NCBI GenBank assembly: GCA_013813135.1
Contig: JACCSF010000195.1
Location: forward strand, 1 to 6,815
Reading direction: 5' to 3'
DNA length: 6,815 nucleotides
From: Thermoleophilaceae bacterium
Lineage (GTDB): Bacteria > Actinomycetota > Thermoleophilia > Solirubrobacterales > Thermoleophilaceae
The notes under the pieces were generated by a model, which saw nothing but the letters and a program-made list of their open reading frames with translations, did no database searches and had not been told where the DNA came from. A program made the position numbers and the translations under genes. Of this stretch, positions 5,352-6,815 are shown piece after piece (position 1 is the first letter of the stretch; each line of letters opens with the position of its first letter).

Positions 5352-5360
5352 CTCGAGGGT
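5349..5360. repeat. 12-bp perfect palindrome next to the operator
   Basis: ACCCTCGAGGGT occupies the place where the second operator palindrome would be if the spacing of the NDH-2 promoter were kept. It could be a different protein site or chance. Confidence 0.35.
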
Positions 5361-5372
5361 GGCCCGGCCGCT

Positions 5373-5963
5373 TCATCGCGGAGCCGGGCGGTCGCGCCAG
5401 GCGCGTTCCCATCTGCGGGTGAGTGCCGGGTATACGACCAGGTAGCGGAACGGCTTGATCGCGGCCATGTATACGCGTCCGAACAGGCCGTTGGGTTTGA
5501 CTAGGGCCGCCATGCGCAGTTCGTATTCGCCGCCCTCGGTCGGGACCCAGCCCAGGTGCAGGATGTCATGGACGGTCTTGTTGGCCAGTTCCTGGGCGCA
5601 TTCGGTGTGCAGTTCGTATACGGGCGTGAACGGGATGTTGGGATCATTCCTGCCGGCCGGGGCTTGGCGCAGGTCGGTCGGCAGGCGTTCGCGCAGTGAT
5701 CTGACCCGCCCGCCGACGCTCTGCTGGGGATCGTCCCAGCCGAACATGGCGCCGAGCTTCCAGCGGACCGCGAACAGGAACCGGACCGGCAGGGGTTGGT
5801 ACTCGGGTGCGTTGGTGGCGACCAGCGCGTCGAGCATGGCGGGGAAGTCGTCCGGCCCGGCGCCGGGGGTGCGGAATGCCCACACGTCCTCGACCCGGAA
5901 GTCGGGCGCGATCTCGTGGATCCGCCACGGCTGTTCGGTGTGCGCTGTCACAGGGATTCTCAT
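5373..5963 (-). CDS. DUF2867 family protein
   Basis: The product has 196 residues and appears complete. Typical family segments are HEIAPDFRVEDVWAFRTPG (about 16-34), DDFPAMLDALV, VRFLFAVRWKLGAMFGWDD (about 60-78), RVRSLRERLPTDLR, ELANKTVHDILHLGWVP, and the C-terminal block AALVKPNGLFGRVYMAAIKPFRYLVVYPAL. Function is not known; the domain occurs alone or at the C-terminus of NAD-binding, SDR-like proteins. The start ATG 5963 is 17 bases after the stop of the chimeric gene, with an AGGAAAGG ribosome-site-like stretch upstream, so the two are likely co-transcribed. Compared with its neighbours it uses more A/T-ending codons (GAA, GTA, CTA, AAA, AGA), and GTATAC occurs three times, a hint of separate origin. 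It lies inside the segment bounded by the 126-bp direct repeats. Confidence 0.8.
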   Translation of the reverse strand: MRIPVTAHTEQPWRIHEIAPDFRVEDVWAFRTPGAGPDDFPAMLDALVATNAPEYQPLPVRFLFAVRWKLGAMFGWDDPQQSVGGRVRSLRERLPTDLRQAPAGRNDPNIPFTPVYELHTECAQELANKTVHDILHLGWVPTEGGEYELRMAALVKPNGLFGRVYMAAIKPFRYLVVYPALTRRWERAWRDRPAPR

Positions 5964-5980
5964 GGCTGCTGCCGCCTTTC

Positions 5981-6292
5981 CTACCGCGATAGAATGAAGT
6001 GGACCTGGCGAGGCTTGACCTCTAGATCGCTCAACCCGTCGGGCGTCGCACCCAGCTCGCGGGCAGCGTCAGCCGCCGCGCGGAAGGCCTCCTCGGACTC
6101 GAACGCCCCTGTGGTGACGACAGCGTCGCCGCCCTCCGGCTCGTCGTTCCGCGGGCGCTCGAGCTCGAACGCATCGATCGGGGAGCACTGCGGCCACGCC
6201 GCACCGTTCCGGAGCAGGTCGTAGACGACGTGGGCTCGAGCGGGCGTCGTAGCCATGCGCTCGACGGTCTGAGATGCCATCACGTCGGTCAT
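5981..6292 (-). CDS. Chimeric protein: SRPBCC-like N-terminus joined to an unrelated tail
   Basis: The product has 103 residues. The first ~50 (MTDVMASQTVERMATTPARA, then HVVYDLLRNGAAWPQCSPID, AFELERP) follow SRPBCC/polyketide-cyclase N-termini a little further than the fragment at 5150-5305. Around residue 52-60 the sequence leaves the family and becomes VVTTGAFESEEAFRAAADAARELGATPDGLSDLEVKPRQVHFILSR-like: a predicted strand, two helices and a strand with no family I recognise. This looks like a gene made by deletion or recombination joining two reading frames. The 5' 126 bp match copy A at 96%, but neither the operator nor the GGAGGT is present upstream, so expression probably depends on read-through from the NTF2-like gene ending at 6317. 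Stop is TAG 5983-5981. Confidence 0.55.
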   Translation of the reverse strand: MTDVMASQTVERMATTPARAHVVYDLLRNGAAWPQCSPIDAFELERPRNDEPEGGDAVVTTGAFESEEAFRAAADAARELGATPDGLSDLEVKPRQVHFILSR

Positions 6293-6306
6293 TTCGCAGC
6301 TCGCAC
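6181..6306. repeat. 126-bp diverged direct repeat, copy B
   Basis: This is the partner of 5194-5319. Three of the five differences are clustered (6250, 6253, 6260) and change the peptide from VDRIAAT to VERMATT. Its upstream flank leads directly into the 3' end of the SnoaL-like gene. Confidence 0.85.
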
Positions 6307-6316
6307 GTCCAACCGC

Positions 6317-6727
6317 CTAACCGGAGAGCTGCGCTTGAAGCCCGGCGAAGTCGAGCCAGGCGCTCTCCCGGCGGATCAGCCCGTCGCCGAAATCGAAGAC
6401 GTGGAGCAGTCGGACGCTGACCTGCCGTCCGCGTCCCTCAAAGCCGAACGGCCGGCCCCGGGCGGTGGCATGCAGGATCGACTCGTCCACGACGTGGTCG
6501 TCCCCATACCAGCGGCGCACGCACTCGAAGCGGTCGATCCGCAGGTCTGCGAGCAGATCGCGATAGAACGCTCCGATGTGTGAGGAGCCGCGGACCGCGC
6601 CACCGACGCGACCGGCGACATCGTGCTCCGCGTCGTCGACGAAGCCGGCGACGATCGCCTCGATGTCAGCGGCTTCCTCTGCCCGATAGTGCGCATCGAC
6701 CAACGCGTTCATCTGGTCGCGAGTCAT
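6317..6727 (-). CDS. SnoaL/NTF2-like protein
   Basis: The product has 136 residues, the usual length for a single NTF2-like cone-fold domain. Landmarks are MNALVDAHYRAEEAADIEAI (helix 1), VAGFVDDAEHDVAGR, GSSHIGAFYRDLLADL (the helix before the sheet) and the strand series DRFECVRRWYGDDHVVDESILHA, RQVSVRLLHVFDFGDGLIRRESAWLD. SnoaL-like proteins include cyclases, hydrolases and small-ligand binders; the acidic residues in the pocket region (D31, D32, E34) cannot be tied to a reaction by eye. It is only distantly similar to the membrane-anchored NTF2-like protein at 4632-5153. The ATG at 6727 is chosen because the conserved helix begins directly after it, although the frame stays open upstream to the edge. 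The stop is 24 bases before the chimeric gene, in the same direction. Confidence 0.75.
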   Translation of the reverse strand: MTRDQMNALVDAHYRAEEAADIEAIVAGFVDDAEHDVAGRVGGAVRGSSHIGAFYRDLLADLRIDRFECVRRWYGDDHVVDESILHATARGRPFGFEGRGRQVSVRLLHVFDFGDGLIRRESAWLDFAGLQAQLSG

Positions 6728-6815
6728 GCGATCACGCTTCCGCCTCGACGGGCCGAGCGGGATGAGACGGGCCGGCGGATGGCGCGCGGCTCGTGTTGGC
6801 GTCGGGCCCGACGCC
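6728..6815 (-). other. Right-edge segment, probable 3' end of an upstream gene, frame unresolved
   Basis: All three minus-strand frames are open across most of these 88 bases. One ends with TGA at 6734-6732, four bases before the ATG of the SnoaL-like gene. Another ends with TGA at 6726-6724, overlapping that ATG as ATGA, the same junction used elsewhere in the window. None of the short peptides is recognisable, so no product is assigned. Confidence 0.25.

Noticed and set aside
5428..5621. Three GTATAC hexamers as further regulator sites
   Set aside because: All lie in the DUF2867 coding frame, where they encode Val-Tyr, and do not match the CCATACA/TGTATGG half-sites.
1..6815. CRISPR array, tRNA or rRNA genes
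   Set aside because: No regularly spaced repeats with spacers, no tRNA-like cloverleaf with a CCA end, and no rRNA-like stretch were seen; the repeats found are two-copy promoter or gene fragments and one 9-bp tandem inside a gene.

Overview
The window is very GC-rich. Its gene families (an F420/deazaflavin-type nitroreductase, DUF2867, NTF2-like and SRPBCC-like proteins, an IS30-family transposase of the kind common in actinobacteria) point to a soil-type Actinomycetota, possibly Thermoleophilia/Solirubrobacterales-like. That taxonomic placement is inference from gene content and base composition only. It looks like an accessory or plastic region: it has an IS end, frameshifted genes, truncated gene fragments and diverged repeats.

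Layout. (1) Positions 1-~232, minus strand: the 5' end of an IS30-type element with the transposase N-terminus, cut by the window edge. (2) Positions ~216-2500, minus strand: a three-gene operon read right to left, consisting of a type II NADH dehydrogenase (one apparent 1-base deletion), a deazaflavin-dependent nitroreductase-like protein, and a small tryptophan-rich membrane protein with three apparent 1-base deletions that ends in the IS30 boundary. (3) Positions 2501-2635: a divergent regulatory region with four alternating operator half-sites spaced exactly 11 bp apart. (4) Positions 2636-4378, plus strand: a stand-alone fumarate reductase/succinate dehydrogenase-type flavoprotein with all recognisable catalytic residues but no iron-sulfur or membrane-anchor partner in view. 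(5) Positions 4379-4422: a convergent intergenic gap with a hairpin. (6) Positions 4423-5305, minus strand: a second small operon (SRPBCC-like N-terminal fragment, membrane-anchored NTF2-like protein, second copy of the small W-rich membrane protein), preceded by a copy of the same operator inside an exact 29-bp repeat. (7) Positions 5373-6727, minus strand: DUF2867 protein, a 103-aa chimeric protein whose 5' end is a 126-bp diverged copy of the fragment in (6), and a SnoaL/NTF2-like protein. (8) Positions 6728-6815: an unresolved edge.

How the parts may work together. The palindrome CCATACA-N4-TGTATGG sits upstream of the NDH-2 operon, the divergent flavoprotein and the NTF2-like operon. One dimeric repressor, most likely TetR-like, probably controls all three; no regulator gene is in the window. 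Two of the three transcription units end with a paralogous small membrane protein, and most neighbouring minus-strand genes are joined by ATGA stop/start overlaps. NDH-2 (NADH to quinone), a flavoprotein of the fumarate/succinate class and an F420-type reductase suggest a redox or detoxification module. The inducer and substrates cannot be read from the sequence.

Caution: the four apparent frameshifts all look like single-base losses, three of them in short C/G runs. They could be sequencing or assembly errors rather than true gene decay.
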